Shown: one piece after another, positions 1 to 11,668 of the stretch
How the letters are laid out: each line of letters opens with the position of its first letter
Position numbering within the stretch: the stretch's first letter is position 1
Assembly: GCA_033239005.1 (NCBI GenBank)
Contig: BSQZ01000011.1
Span: 2,981,001-3,045,000, forward strand
Length of the DNA stretch: 64,000 nucleotides
Direction: 5' to 3'
From: Lamellibrachia satsuma
Lineage: Eukaryota > Annelida > Polychaeta > Sabellida > Siboglinidae
Notes under the pieces: generated by a model
The model's database searches: none
The model's input: only the letters and a program-made list of their open reading frames with translations
What the model was told of the DNA's origin: nothing
Position numbers and translations under genes: made by a program

Positions 1-857
1 CCAGATTCCTTGTAATGGCTTCTGTAGTTCCTCCTTGCTATCTTCCACATTTTCACACAGTTCTTCTTGTTCCTATTGCCAGTTCTCATCGATGATGCGA
101 GTAGAGTTCTCGAATGTGCCAATACACGCCAGAACATCGACACCACATGAATCCTCAGAAGTACATCATGCAATGCCACTTCGAAAGAAAGATTGTTCTC
201 CATGTAGCAAGCCCCATATGGGCCTACTTCCCACCAGCTACCGGACTTATGACGGCAAATCCCGCGAGACTCTGTTCACGTGGTTTCACTGGGAAACCAT
301 CAAGGAAGAGCGTTACTGTTAAATGTTTGTTGTCGATTAAGAACACTTTCGGAATACGTTGTGACACATACCGTCACCTTGTATACATACCAAACAAGAT
401 CAGTATGCTATATTGTGTGCAGTATGCGTAGGCCCCTTAATTATGCCTGCACTGTCATGTTACAGTGTAATTAATGTCCGCCGTGTTACCTAACTGTCCG
501 CCATGTTACCCATGTGTTCCGCGTGTTAGCGGCCTTTAAGTGACGTCATACTAAATTGCAACATGTGTAATTTAATTTATTTGACATACTAGCATGTATA
601 TATCACAACAGTATTGGGTAAAACATAAATCATTACCATAATTGTTTTAGTTAATTCAATAGTTGATATGAAGTCAGTACTTATGATAAACTTTGATGCG
701 CTTTGTTGTAGGAACGGATATAATGCCTCAATTTGAGAATGACCAGTATAACAAAATTAGACATTTCAAGACCAAGATATAAATACCACGATAGTTAGAA
801 TTCTTGAGAACGATGCGACAGACAAGCAGACGGTACTGCACAGTAAAAATAATGCTG

Positions 858-1545
858 AAACAAAATGTACATGTATTGTGAATAAAGTACATGTACTGTG
901 AATGAAGTACATGTGCTGTAGATGAGCTACATGTACTGTGAATGAAGTACATGTACTGTGGATAAAGTACATGTACTGTGAATGAAGTACATGTGCTGTG
1001 GATGAGCTAAATGTACTGTGAATGAAGTGCATATACTGTGAATGAAGTACATGTGGTGTGGATGAAGTACATGTACTGTGATTGAAGTACATGCATTGCG
1101 GATGAAGTGCATGTGCTGTGATTGAAGAACATGTGCTGTGGATGAAGTATATGTGCTTTGGATGAGCTACATGTACTGTGAATGAAGTACATGTACTGTG
1201 AATAAAGCACATTTACTTTGAATGCAGTATGTGTAGTATGAATGCAGTGCTTGTAAATAAATGAAGTACAGTTGCTGTTAAAGAATTACATGTGCTGTGA
1301 ATGCAGTTCACGTATTGTAAATGTACATGTACTGTGAATGCAGTTCATGTTCTGTGAATGGTGTACGTGTACTGTGAATGAAGTGCAAGTGCTGTGAATG
1401 AAGTTCATGTTCTGTGAATAAAGTACATGTACTGTGAATGAAGTACATGTACTGTGACTGAAGTACCTGTTCTCTGAATGCAGTTCGTGTTCTGTGAATG
1501 AAGTACATGTACTGTGAATGCAGTTCATGTTTTATGCAACACAAA
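858..1545. repeat. Minisatellite, about 20-bp period (U1)
   Basis: Tandem degenerate copies of AGTACATGTACTGTGAATGA. The early part mixes GTGGATGAGCT variants and the later part CAGTTCATGTTCTGTGAATG variants. Because the period is not a multiple of three, several minus-strand frames stay open. I treat those frames as by-products. Confidence 0.9.
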
Positions 1546-1926
1546 ACAACGGTTAAAAGTGCACCTTCGCACTGGACGTGTCAAAGTCAGCCCGTCAAAA
1601 TTAGAAACGATGAGCATTTTTTTTACAGGTCATATGCTCCACATGAATCTAACGCCATTCCCTTGACGCGTTGAACATCTATTGTGTAAGCTTTGACTGG
1701 TTGTGGTGGTGGTTTAAATCAGTACAATGTGCCAGCTGTCTTCAGACGATGACAATGGCAAAGACTGGTCAAATACGTACTGTCTGACATTTTCGCATAC
1801 CGATGTACGTTTTACCCACGAACGGTTTATTTGGCAGTCAGTAGATCTCTGATCATCTGAATCACCTATCATCCGCAGCTACGTAATATGTAGCTAGTCA
1901 AAAGTAGCCACGGTTCGACTCCATTT

Positions 1927-2169
1927 TCATGACTTTCCACATGCGAGAGGTGAAGGACGATATGCCAGCGTGGCGAGATAGTGATCTTCTCCCTTGTCTG
2001 CTGCTTTACGGAGAATACGTTTCACGATTTTCACGCCATTCTCTGCATTTCCATTTGAATATGGAACGCATGGGCTCGACATCTTGTGGTCGATGCCCCA
2101 TTCATTTGCGAACTGTTGAAATTTTGCATGCACGCAGATACGTTCGCACGCACGAACGCACGCACACAC
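1927..2169 (-). pseudogene. Ty3/gypsy integrase C-terminal fragment (U1)
   Basis: The minus-strand frame contains FANEWGIDHKMSSPCVPYSN, then GNAENGVKIVKRIL, then a YLATLAYRPSPL-type stretch. These are hallmarks of the end of the retroviral-type integrase core: the region before the catalytic Glu (here ENGVK) and the following helix. Only about 60 residues remain, the frame runs into a CA-rich repeat upstream, and it stops right after GKS. It is a dead scrap duplicated with the unit, not an element in its own right. Confidence 0.75.
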
Positions 2170-2369
2170 ACGTTACATAATGACAACAATGAATAGGACG
2201 AATCGATGAGAAATAGCACCGCTACTCCGCTAGTATTATGAACATACGCGATTGAGCGACAGCGCTGCACAATAAAATATCGGTAACATTCGACAAATGT
2301 CGAGTTGTTATCTATGATTTTTATTTAACCTTTATTTTTATTTGTTAAATTGTAGATAACATAAATCGC

Positions 2370-2425
2370 AATGTACGCACGCACGCACGCACACACGCAC
2401 ACACGCACGCACGCACGCACGCACA
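2370..2425. repeat. ACGC/ACAC microsatellite (U1)
   Basis: Interrupted CGCA/CACA repeats between GCAATGTACGC and AAAAAGCAACAAC. The same locus is short in U2 (about 14548-14563), the same length in U3 (31291-31344) and pure (ACGC)n in U4 (39834-39895). Confidence 0.9.
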
Positions 2426-2571
2426 AAAAGCAACAACAATAAAAGCGACAATAACTACAGCGCATGTAAAACAGGAGCACGGCACTATTACGCATCCTTG
2501 TTCGTTACTTCTTGCCCGCCTTGTCCACCTTGCCCGCCTTTTATTTGCCCGTCTTTTTGGGTGCTCCGGTT

Positions 2572-2626
2572 TTGTGCGACAAACGGTGGCGCCACAGCAC
2601 GGAGCCTAGGTAATTGAGGCTAACAG
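2572..2626 (+). other. Possible non-coding first exon end of the U1 zinc-finger gene
   Basis: The segment beginning TTGTGCGACAAACGGTGGCG ends in AACAG followed by GTGAGT, a strong splice donor. It lies about 1.75 kb before the acceptor (TATTTTCAG at 4378) of the first coding exon. The same segment with the donor is in U3 (31490-31544). In U2 and U4 the donor reads ATGCGT and ATGAGT and is lost. The same sequence also forms both arms of the foldback at 44055-44255. Use as an exon is inference. Confidence 0.3.
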
Positions 2627-4378
2627 GTGAGTCCAAGTATTGTTGAACTTTCGATGATATCAACAAGACTCGATATTGTATCAGTGAAGTTCTACGGATA
2701 ATTAACAAAACATAGGTACATAGAGTTAATTAGTTAAAATGTAGGCGCATGTAATGCTTAAACGTGTGCAATACACATGTCGCCGTTATATCGCCCACTT
2801 TACTAATAATAATAACTGTATTAAATGTTAAACACCATCAAATCCGGGGCTAATGCCCCGTTCACGAGTGTGGAAATAAATACATGAAATAGTAGTATTG
2901 TGAAATTACATATAAAAAGATTAAAAATGCAAAAAGAAAGTAGATAGACAATAGAATAATATAAATTGCTCACTACTTTGTAAATACGAATGACCCGATC
3001 CCGGATGGTTCGGCCTAAGACTGGTTCGGCCCACGCTGACGGTTTGGTTTAGCCTAGTCGTTTTGGCCGCTACGGTTGATTCGGACCACGCTAGTAGCGC
3101 CTAACGGAATTCTAAGCGGCGGAATTGTAAGAATAGTCGTTTCGGCCTATAGCCGATTCTAAAAAAAATTATGATTGCTCACAAAAACATACGCACACAC
3201 TAATATAATTATCACAGAGCAATATCCATGAGATAATTTATATGACGTAATAAATTTAAGGTTATCAACCGACCAGTTAGCACTATATCGTCAAAGTTGG
3301 GAAATTATTTAATTTGACAATTAAGCCAACTCAGTGCAACTGACTACCTTATGTCGAGTTTTAAACTTGTTTTTGCATCTTCATCTGTACATATGTTTAT
3401 GTTTAATAAAAAACAATTTAATTCTTAGCACATCTGTACGTTTTTCAAGATTCAAAAACGCTAATAATTTAGGATATAACACTTCCCAGTTACAACATAT
3501 TACAACACGTAACAAGTTGCAAAAAGTCAAGTCGAAAATAACGAATGTAATAATACAGTCCACCGACTACATTTTCCAATTATAATACGGTAGTCGTTTC
3601 GGCCCACGGATTCGGCCCATGCGAGCAAAATCCTTCCACGGTCCACCGGTTGCGAAAACAGTTGGTTCGGTCCACTCCCACCAATTTCCCATGAAAATCA
3701 ATGCCTAAATGGCTAGACCTGGTCAATTCTTAATTGAATTGGAATTGAATTATAACTGAATTGATTAAAATCAAAACATATTGAACTGTTGAATTGAATG
3801 GATGATCAGTTCACATAAAGCAGTGCATTTATTTTTTTTCTATATAAATTTACACATAAACAGCAAAATATGTTAGAGTTTAGTTACTCTTAAGATTTAC
3901 TTCCACTTAAAATGATAGGGTGTGGTAAGGTTATTTTGAAGTCGATAAAGGTTGCAACACCTGTTCTAGTAAGAAAACGTGTAACTGGTTTGTATGCTGA
4001 AACTTTTCATGCTCTTTGTGAGTGTTAGGAACAATTGGAATCATTACTTTGCAAAACCAACACAGCAAAGGAGAGTAACTGGCTTGCTAATCCTTGAGTG
4101 GGTATTTTCGGAAGCTGTAAACCTATCAGCCTTCAGGTCTTTTCCTGTTTGAGTAATGGCTTAGCCATTGTATGTGGATTGCATTTGTACTGTTCTCTGG
4201 CTGCTAACATATACGGTATATTAACAGTTACTAAAAAATAAAAAAATAAATTAATTGAATCCAAGTCTGGCAATCCATAATATGGAGGCAAAGACAAGGA
4301 ACTTCAATATTAGTTACTATGATTTATCTAAATAAAATAATTTATATACCTATGTAATTGTTGTTGTTGTATTTTCAG
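2627..4378 (+). other. Spacer/intron of U1 with TTCGGCCCA-type motifs
   Basis: No gene seen. Two clusters of TTCGGCCCA-like words lie at about 2995-3090 and 3590-3680, and AATTGAATTGG-type short repeats at 3725-3800. The short frames here are not supported by any family. The spacer ends in a polypyrimidine tract and TTTTCAG, the acceptor of the first zinc-finger gene coding exon. Equivalent spacers are 14760-16992, 31545-33295 and 40080-40540. Confidence 0.5.
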
Positions 4379-4396
4379 TGAGCCATCACTTCTGCC

Positions 4397-4607
4397 ATGA
4401 AATCTGAAGAAGAACAGTACATCTCCACATGGAATCAGTTGCTATGCTCAGATGCAGCACCAGAAGACACCCGATGCACTCCAGCGGACGTCAGTCAAAA
4501 GAGAGTATCTTCAAACAGCCAGTCTCCCATTGGGTCTCCAACCTGTGGATGTGTTGCTTCAGTCAGTCTGGCGAAACAGAGTTGTGATGATTACCAAGTC
4601 TTACAAG
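4397..4607 (+). CDS. Zinc-finger gene U1, first coding exon
   Basis: Start codon 18 nt after the acceptor TTTTCAG (4378). The exon encodes 70 residues beginning MKSEEEQYISTWNQLL, acidic then Ser/Thr/Pro-rich, ending DDYQVLQ plus one base. I place the donor at TACAAG|GTATAC (4607/4608). This leaves phase 1, and the next exon begins with the two bases needed to complete a Gly codon. Without this splice the frame runs on for 38 more codons to a stop at 4721-4723. The segment matches no KRAB, BTB, SCAN or SET domain I know. The same exon is present in U2 and U3 with few changes. Confidence 0.65.
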
Positions 4608-5218
4608 GTATACATTATGATGGGGAACTAGAAACATCCCTACATAAAGATACAGAATATGGAATTTACAGAAACACCTTCATATCTACGAGGGTTAGTA
4701 GTTTGGTTTACACTCAGGCTTGAAGTCAACTGCATTATATCAATTACAATACCAGTTCTATTTCTAACATACCAGTTCCATCTTTAGCATGCCAATTCCA
4801 TCTCTAACATACCAATTCCAAAATTCCACTTATTTGTTTGCATTATGTACCATGATATGCAGAAATTAAGTAAGACCACTCTAAAACAAATGCTATTTTT
4901 TGCATTGATGTTTGTGGTTGTTCAGTTCACATACTGATATTTAGATATTGAATTGGTATTTTGGAGATGGAATTGGAATTTGTATGAACAATTGGTTTGG
5001 AAATGATATAATGCTATTGGCCCCAAGTATGGTGTCTTCCATACTAATCAGTGATCCTAGGTATTTGCACTTTGGCACCAGTTCAGTCTCACTAATCTGT
5101 ACTGTACCATTCAGATATCATATTTGACTTCACTTCATTACTAATGAGTAAAATACTATTGTTTTTTAATAAACATTTTAACACTAAGATAAGAAACATT
5201 GTTCTGATCTTCATAAAG

Positions 5219-7152
5219 GTCTGAGAAGCATAAAGTCTGAAGAACACCCAGCAGAGATACATTCTCAAGAAGGATTCCTTCTGTTTGAAAAGACGTGTCA
5301 CCAAAAGGACAGATTACCAGCAGATTACAGCAAGACACACATCCAAGTGAATTCAGAGAATGTTGAATCTGATGACTGTAAGAGCAACAGCGGAGAGATA
5401 AGAAAGTGGGTAGTGTGTGGGGGAGGTTTGTTGAAAGAGGTCTTGAAAGTGGAACACACAGATTTGTCGGTACAAACACCAAAGGATTCAAGTGAGAACA
5501 TTGGTCAAAAAGAACAATACAACGATGGGAGTATATCAGAAGTCAGTGTACCATGCACAAAAGTGACTCCAATTATTAGCTCTGCATGTACAGTGCAATT
5601 CATGCAACCCAGTCCCTCTAATGGCCTTGAAATAACTAACACAGTTAGTGGCCTTGAAATAACTAACACAGGTGAGAAGCAAAACTCTTGTACTTCGTAT
5701 GAAAAGTTGCTTGCAAAGTCCAAACTGAAACCAAGTCAAAGGGTTCCCACCTGCACTTGTTCTATGTGTGGAAAACCCTTTGCAACATCCAGTAACCTTA
5801 TGACTCATCAAACGATTCACACCGGTGTGAACCCGTACGCTTGTGCCAGATGTGGAAAATCATTCTCAACATCCAGTTACCTTAAGATTCATCAAAATAT
5901 TCACACATATGTAAATCTGTACACTTGTGCCATATGTGGAAAATCATTCTCAACATCCAGTTACCTTAAGACTCATCAAAAGATTCACACAGGTGTGAAG
6001 CCGTACACTTGTGCCACATGTGGAAAATCATTCACCACATCCAGTGTCCTTAAGTCTCATCAAATGATTCACACGGGTGTGAAGCCGTACACTTGTGCTA
6101 CATGTGGAAAATCATTCACCAAATCTGCAAACCTTAAGACTCATGAAAATGTTCACATGGGTGTGAAGCCGTGCACTTGTGCCACATGTGGAAAATCATT
6201 CTCCACATCCAGTCACCTTAAGACTCATCAAAAGATTCACACAGGGGTGAAACCATACACTTGTGCCACATGTGGAAAATCATTCATCACATCCAGTAAC
6301 CTTAAGACTCATCAAAGTATTCACACAGGTATAAAGCCACACACTTGTGCAACATGTGGAAAATCATTCATCACATCCAGTAACCTTAAGACTCATCAAA
6401 AGGTTCACGTGGGTGTGAAGCCGTACACTTGTGCCATATGTGGAAAATCATTCTCAATGTCCAGTTACTTTAAGACTCATCAAAAGATTCACACAGGGGT
6501 GAAACCATACCCTTGTGCCACATGTGGAAAATCATTCATCACATCCAGTAACCTTAAGACTCATCAAAGGATTCACACAGGTGTGAAGCCGTACACATGT
6601 GCTACATGTGGAAAATCATTCACAACGTCTGCAAACCTTAGGACTCATAACAAAATTCACACAGGTGTAAAACCGTACACTTGTTCTACATGTGGAAAAT
6701 CATTCATCACATCCCGTATCCTTAAGACTCATCAAAAGGTTCACATGGGTGTGAAGCTGTACACTTGTGCCACATGTGGAAAATCATTCACAACATCTGG
6801 AAACCTTAGGGCTCATAACAAAATTCACACAGGTGTGAAACCGTACACTTGTTCTACATGTGGAAAATCATTCGTGACATCCAGTATCCTTAAGACTCAT
6901 CAAAAGGTTCACATGGGTGTGAAGCCGTACACTTGTGCCACATGTGGAAAATCATTCACAACGTCCGGCAACCTTCAGCAGCATCAACTGCTTCACACAG
7001 GTGTGAACTTATACACTTGTGCCACATGTGGAACATCATTCAAAACCTCTGGTAACCTTCACGCTCATGAACAAATTCACACAGGTGTGAAGGCTTACAT
7101 TTGTTCTATGGGTGTAAAATCGTTCTCAAGCTCCGGTGCCATCTCATCATAA
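5219..7152 (+). CDS. C2H2 zinc-finger protein, main exon (U1)
   Basis: Joined to 4397-4607 this gives a 714-residue protein. The acceptor CATAAAG (5218) puts 42 open codons before the first in-frame Met-type start of the long frame. The N-terminal part is Ser/Asn-rich with a tandem GLEITNT duplication. From about residue 248 come 16 intact C2H2 fingers of 28 residues (C-x2-C-x3-F-x5-L-x2-H-x3-H), mostly of the form YTCATCGKSFTTSSNLKTH. Linkers are TGVKP, not the usual TGEKP. A 17th finger is broken (CSMGVKSF) and the frame ends at TAA because of a 2-nt deletion relative to U2. This is probably a nuclear DNA-binding protein. Target and role are unknown. An ATTAAA at 7691-7696 may be the poly(A) signal. 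Confidence 0.8.
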
Positions 7153-7507
7153 ACGAATTCATAATGGTTTGAAACCATTCACTTGTGCCACATATGGAAC
7201 ATCATTCAAAACCTCTGGTAACCTCAAGGCGCATGAAAAGATTCACGCAGGTGTCAAGCTATACACTTGTTCCATGTGTCGAAAATCATTCATAAGACGT
7301 TACTCCCTCATGTTGCATGAAGGAGTTCACACAGGTGCGAAACCTTACATATGTTCAAAATGTGGAAAATCATTCTCATATCCCAGTTCCTATGTTAAAC
7401 ATCAACGCATTCACATTCGTATGAAACCTTAGATTTGTTCAACATGTGGAAAATCATTCTTAGATCCCAGTTCCATGGTAAACATAAACGGATTCATACA
7501 GGTGTGA
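7136..7507 (+). pseudogene. Lost C-terminal fingers of the U1 zinc-finger gene
   Basis: After the frameshift the other frame continues with HHKRIHNGLKP. It then has one finger with Cys replaced by Tyr (CATYGTSF) and two intact fingers (CSMCRKSF and CSKCGKSF). A TAG follows HIRMKP, after which one more finger is visible (CSTCGKSFLDPSSM) with further damage. All of this was once part of the array. It can only be reached by the mutated frame, so it is not part of the present protein. Confidence 0.75.
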
Positions 7508-8046
7508 AGCAGTAGACTTGATTTATGTGTTGAAGATTGTTCAAAACGTCCAATAAGTAAGATTTGTGAAAAGAGGTGGAACATTTGTCACAGTCTTATT
7601 TAAATTTCAAGTTTCTGTGAATTGAAAGCGTTTAATGTAGGAATGTTACTCGCTACATGGGATGTTCACCTTTGTAACTGGCTGCATAGAATTAAAGTGT
7701 GTTTTAGGAAATGGCTTCAGTATTTATACAGTGTTCTTCACATGTTTTCTGCAGTTGTCTGATATAGTTTGAATAACGTTTGTTCAAGGTACTAAAGGGG
7801 TACTAAGATTTATTGAATCGCCCTATGTTGGATATTTTTGTTACTATACAGCGACTGAAGCCCCTGTGGCATAGGTATCAGGAACTACTAGCGACCACGA
7901 ACGTAACACATTGACCTGTTCCCATCCCAAGAGGTGCCCCTATAATGACCATGTCGTAATATATATATATATTTATTATATATTAGGCATAGCAGCTGGA
8001 ACGTTATACGAACAGACAAAAAGAGAGCGTAGGGTCAATGGTGAGG
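7508..8046 (+). other. 3' region of the U1 zinc-finger gene
   Basis: Non-coding 3' tail, conserved in all units, with a possible poly(A) signal ATTAAA at 7691-7696. It contains the short TA repeat (about 7959-7972) that is greatly expanded in U3 and U4. Confidence 0.6.
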
Positions 8047-8350
8047 AAGTATAATAAAAATTTATAATAATAATTTTATTAAAATGGCAACTATAGCAGT
8101 TGAATTATACAATTGGCAAAGTAAAACAACCAATGATAACAAATTAATTAAGACAAAAATATGACTTAAAATATAAAAACTTAAAAGGTGCATGTACATC
8201 ATGTTTAAAGTTATGTTTGTATATAAACAAGGTAAATATGAAGGACATAATCACAAATTAAAACTTAAAACAGGCAATACTATAGTAAAATAAATTATAT
8301 GGCCTACTACTATTATGTAAAAAGTAACTAATTTATAAATGAGTTCATAA

Positions 8351-10411
8351 TTACTGCCAGTGTCTTAAAGCATATGGTATAAAAGAGTTCTGAAATCTTG
8401 CAATTCTGCAACGCGGCACACAGTAAGTCCTCGTGTTTCGAGTTGTATACGGAGTTTCCCGGAGGGGAGGCAAAAGATGGTGTAATTTATGTTTAGATTG
8501 TTGCATGCTTATGAATAGCGTTCTACACAACTTCTCCCTCCGGTCTGACAGCGTTGGTAGATTGGCTGCGGTGATGGCTTCGGTGTACGACTTATCTTGG
8601 AAAATGATCCGCATTGCCCGTTTCTGGATGTATTCTATCTGTCTCGTTTGCTTTTTTGTAAGGCTCGTGTGCCACACTTGGCATGCGTACTCCAATACCG
8701 ATCGGACGATTGAAGTGTATATGTTGATGAGATGGTGAGGGTCAATGCCGGCTCTTTTGAGAAGGATGATGAAGTATAGACGTTGCGATGCTTTTGTAGT
8801 GATTTCGTCTATGTGTAATTGCCACTTCAGATCTTCAGATAGAGTCACACCTAGTAGACGAGTGCTGTTAACTTGTTGGATTGGTCTACCGTCGATGGTT
8901 AGCAGTGCGATGTCCGGAGTTGATTTCTTGAAACATATCCGCAGTTCTTTCGTCTTGTCGTAGTTCAGCGCCATTTTGTTACTCGCTGTCCATTGCCCGA
9001 CTTCGTCTGCTGCTACTTGGAGTGAGCTGTCCATTCCGGAGGATGAAGAAGCTTCCCATATTGTGCAATCGTCGACATATTTTATATGTTCGCATACTGT
9101 TTGCAGATCATTAATATGGTGTAGGAAGCCGACTGGTCCAAATATTGTGCCTTGTGGGACGCCTGCGTTGACAGTGGTGTACTCCGATTTCACACTCCCG
9201 ATCTTTACCCTCTGTTTGCGTTGACACAGGAAGGATGTCAGCCATTTGGTAATAAAAGTTGGAAGTCCGAGTGATGCACATTTCGTCATTAAAATGTGAT
9301 GGTCGACTCGGTCAAACGCTTTGCTGAAATCGACGAGAAGTATTCGTACTATGGTTCCAGGGGTCTCGACCGCGTATTTCCACTTGTGAACAAGCTCGAC
9401 CAGTGCGTGTACGGTTGATGTTCCTTTGATTGATCCATATTGCTGAGGATCAATCTGGTCCATGGTAATGTCCATTATCCACGTGCACATGAATTTCTCC
9501 AAGCACTTCGATAAAACTGGCTTGAGAGATATTGGGCGCAGGTCTTTCTCAATTCGCGCTGGTGGTCGGATTTTAGGCACTGGTCGAACGTCAGCGCATT
9601 TCCACAGGGCAGGCACAGTTCCTTCCCATAGGCTGCTGTTGAATATCGCGCAGACGGGAGGAGCGAGAATGGCGGCGTAGTCATGTAAGATCCAGTTGGG
9701 TATCTCGTCCGGGCCGGTTGCTTTGTGTGTTTTAATTCGTGATAGTGATATGGCTACTTCATCGACGTTGATGATGTAGGCATCTAGGACCGTCGTGTCG
9801 GCTCCCGGAGGTAAGAACTCATCAACGGGTAAAAGTGGTGGGAAATCTTTGGTCACAGACTCAAAGAAGTCACTTATTTCGTTTGTTAGAATACTGAAGT
9901 TTCCTGAACAGTGTGTGTTAGCAAGACCTTGTAGATTGTCACAGTTGACCTTTACCCCTACAAGTTCCTTCACGCTATTCCACCATCGTTTCGGATGTTC
10001 GTTCTCAAGTGATTTGATTTTTCTTTGGTAATACTTTCGTTGCAAGGACTTTCTGGCACGATTAACTTTATTTCTGTAATGCCTGTACAATGGTTGGTTC
10101 TCGGAAAGAAGCGCGATCTGGCGGCGACGTATTAGACAGCGGAAATTGTCATCTATCCAGGGTCTGTCGCTGGAACATCTTCTGATTTTTCGTTCAGGGA
10201 GATGCGTGTCGAGTAAAGTTTTTATTGTAGAATTGAAAAACTGCAGTTGTTGTTCGCAGCTTGGTAGGTGGAATAAGGTTTCCCACGAGATGAGGTTGAG
10301 CGCCGCTGCAAAACGGGCTCGATCATCAGGCCTGCAACTGCGCGAAGACGTCTTTGAAACGACTGGTTCTGTATATTTCGTGGACGTTGATGGAGTGCAT
10401 ATTACCACCAT
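8351..10411 (-). pseudogene. LINE ORF, reverse-transcriptase part
   Basis: 686 codons in the same frame as 10454-11413. Visible motifs are FSKAFDRVDHH (motif A, catalytic Asp), GVPQGTIFGP (motif B), YVDDCTIW (motif C, catalytic Asp pair), a thumb region (LLGVTLSEDLKW) and the C-terminal RFQNSFIPYALRHWQ typical of the CR1/L2/Jockey group. All catalytic residues are present. The only evident defect in the joint frame is the TAG at 10454-10456, where endonuclease and reverse transcriptase would otherwise be continuous. It is therefore a young but dead copy. Readthrough cannot be excluded from sequence alone. Confidence 0.85.
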
Positions 10412-10453
10412 GTGATCCGATAGGCCAATCGGTGCTATGACTACTGGACAGTG

Positions 10454-11413
10454 CTATAAATCCGTTAGATTTGTATAGATTTTGTTCAGTGTCGCAGTTC
10501 CTCGTGTTGGTATGTCAACAATTTGTTTTAGGTTGTGATTTCTTTTCAAGTGAGAATCTCTCAACTTGTTAAGGTCGCCCATTATGATGACGCCAGTATA
10601 TGGATGGTGACGGCGTACATAGTCAACAGATTGGTCATTGTGGTTTAGCAATGTCCAGTCGTCTGCCCCAGGAGGGTGGATCACTGTGCAGATTGTTATC
10701 TGCGGGTGGTTGCGAGGCATCTTTGGTGGACGTATCGTCATCCACATAGTTTCAAGTTCTTGTTGGTTTAGTTCTGTCCATTGCTTAGTCGGGATTGTAT
10801 CTCGTACATAGCAAACAATCCCTCCATGTTGACGGCCAACTTGCCTGTCCCTCCTGTAGAGGTTGAAACCGGGTAACCTGAGCGAGCCGTCTGGTATTCT
10901 GCTGGTACACCATGTCTCAGTGACTGCTAGGACGTCCACTCCGTAGTTATCTTTAATTACTTTGATTTCATCGATTTTGCTTGCCAAGGCACCCCGAATG
11001 TTAGTATTGATGATGGTTGGTAGATCCCACTTGTTCGAGTGTACGTTGATGAGGTTGTTGTAATTAGCCCCATTTCTGCTAACGTGAACGTCATGTTGCA
11101 TGTTGCTCCCTAGGGCGCGTGTGTGGCCCGCCTGTGTATGTGTCATATTGTTCAGATTGACACAATTGTCATTGTAATGTCTCACCTTGTCGGCTGTGGT
11201 GTTAACGCATTGAACGTGTCTGAAGCCAGACAATACCACTTGAATGGGTCTGCGTAACACTGTTCCCCCTCGTTGACCTCTTCTGGTTGGCTGCGTGCAG
11301 GAAATGCCGTTCATTGTCAGAGCTTTCCACAATGAACTGCTGACTGGTTTTCCTGACACAAAGCCGGCCAACTGGTAGAGAGCCTTCGCTGAATATTGCA
11401 GGGCGGCCGTCAT
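10454..11413 (-). pseudogene. LINE ORF, N-terminal part with AP-type endonuclease
   Basis: 319 codons. From the middle onward the frame reads as an apurinic/apyrimidinic-like endonuclease: NTNIRGALASKIDEI at the start of the domain, LAVTETWC (catalytic Glu), GGIVCYVRD, and VIIMGDLN (GDLN motif). The final SDH motif lies 14 codons after an in-frame TAG at 10454-10456, in the segment just before the reverse-transcriptase frame. The first roughly 130 residues are not recognisable. Endonuclease nicking of genomic DNA starts target-primed reverse transcription in this class. Confidence 0.8.
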
Positions 11414-11668
11414 GCTTGACTGAATCGTCTGCTACTGTTTGTGCCACCTGTAGCTTGGTCAAAGTGTTCGAAATTGAGCGATTTCCTTCGTAAATTCGGA
11501 AACTTTTATCTTCTCCGCGATCACTGTATGTTCAAAGAGCAGTTTGCTAAAATTGGCATATGATAGTGCCTTAAAACTTAACATTAATTACACTAAAGCC
11601 GATAATGTTTTTGGTGCTGCCGTGTAGGTGCACACGCACTCGTCTATATCCAAACCAACAACTAAGTA

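Larger units (their letters stand above)
8052..11663 (-). mobile_element. Non-LTR retrotransposon (LINE, CR1/L2/Jockey group), one insertion in U1
   Basis: The insertion breaks the U1 tail at GAGGAAGTA|...|AAGTACCAACTC. The 5-bp duplication AAGTA (8047-8051 and 11664-11668) is single in U2 and U3, so both ends are defined by comparison with empty sites. The element lies on the minus strand and is about 3.6 kb. The promoter end is at 11663, followed by endonuclease, reverse transcriptase and an AT-rich tail (TTATTATAAATTTTTATTA) at 8052. One long frame holds endonuclease and reverse transcriptase and is interrupted by a single TAG. It is absent from U3, so it arrived after U1 and U3 separated or only in U1's lineage. 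Confidence 0.9.

Noticed and set aside
728..1544. Minus-strand frames rich in FIHSTCTSFTVHV repeats (also in U2-U4)
   Set aside because: By-products of the roughly 20-bp minisatellite, with several overlapping frames open at once.
8433..10415. Plus-strand frames across the LINE
   Set aside because: Shadows of the minus-strand reverse-transcriptase frame.
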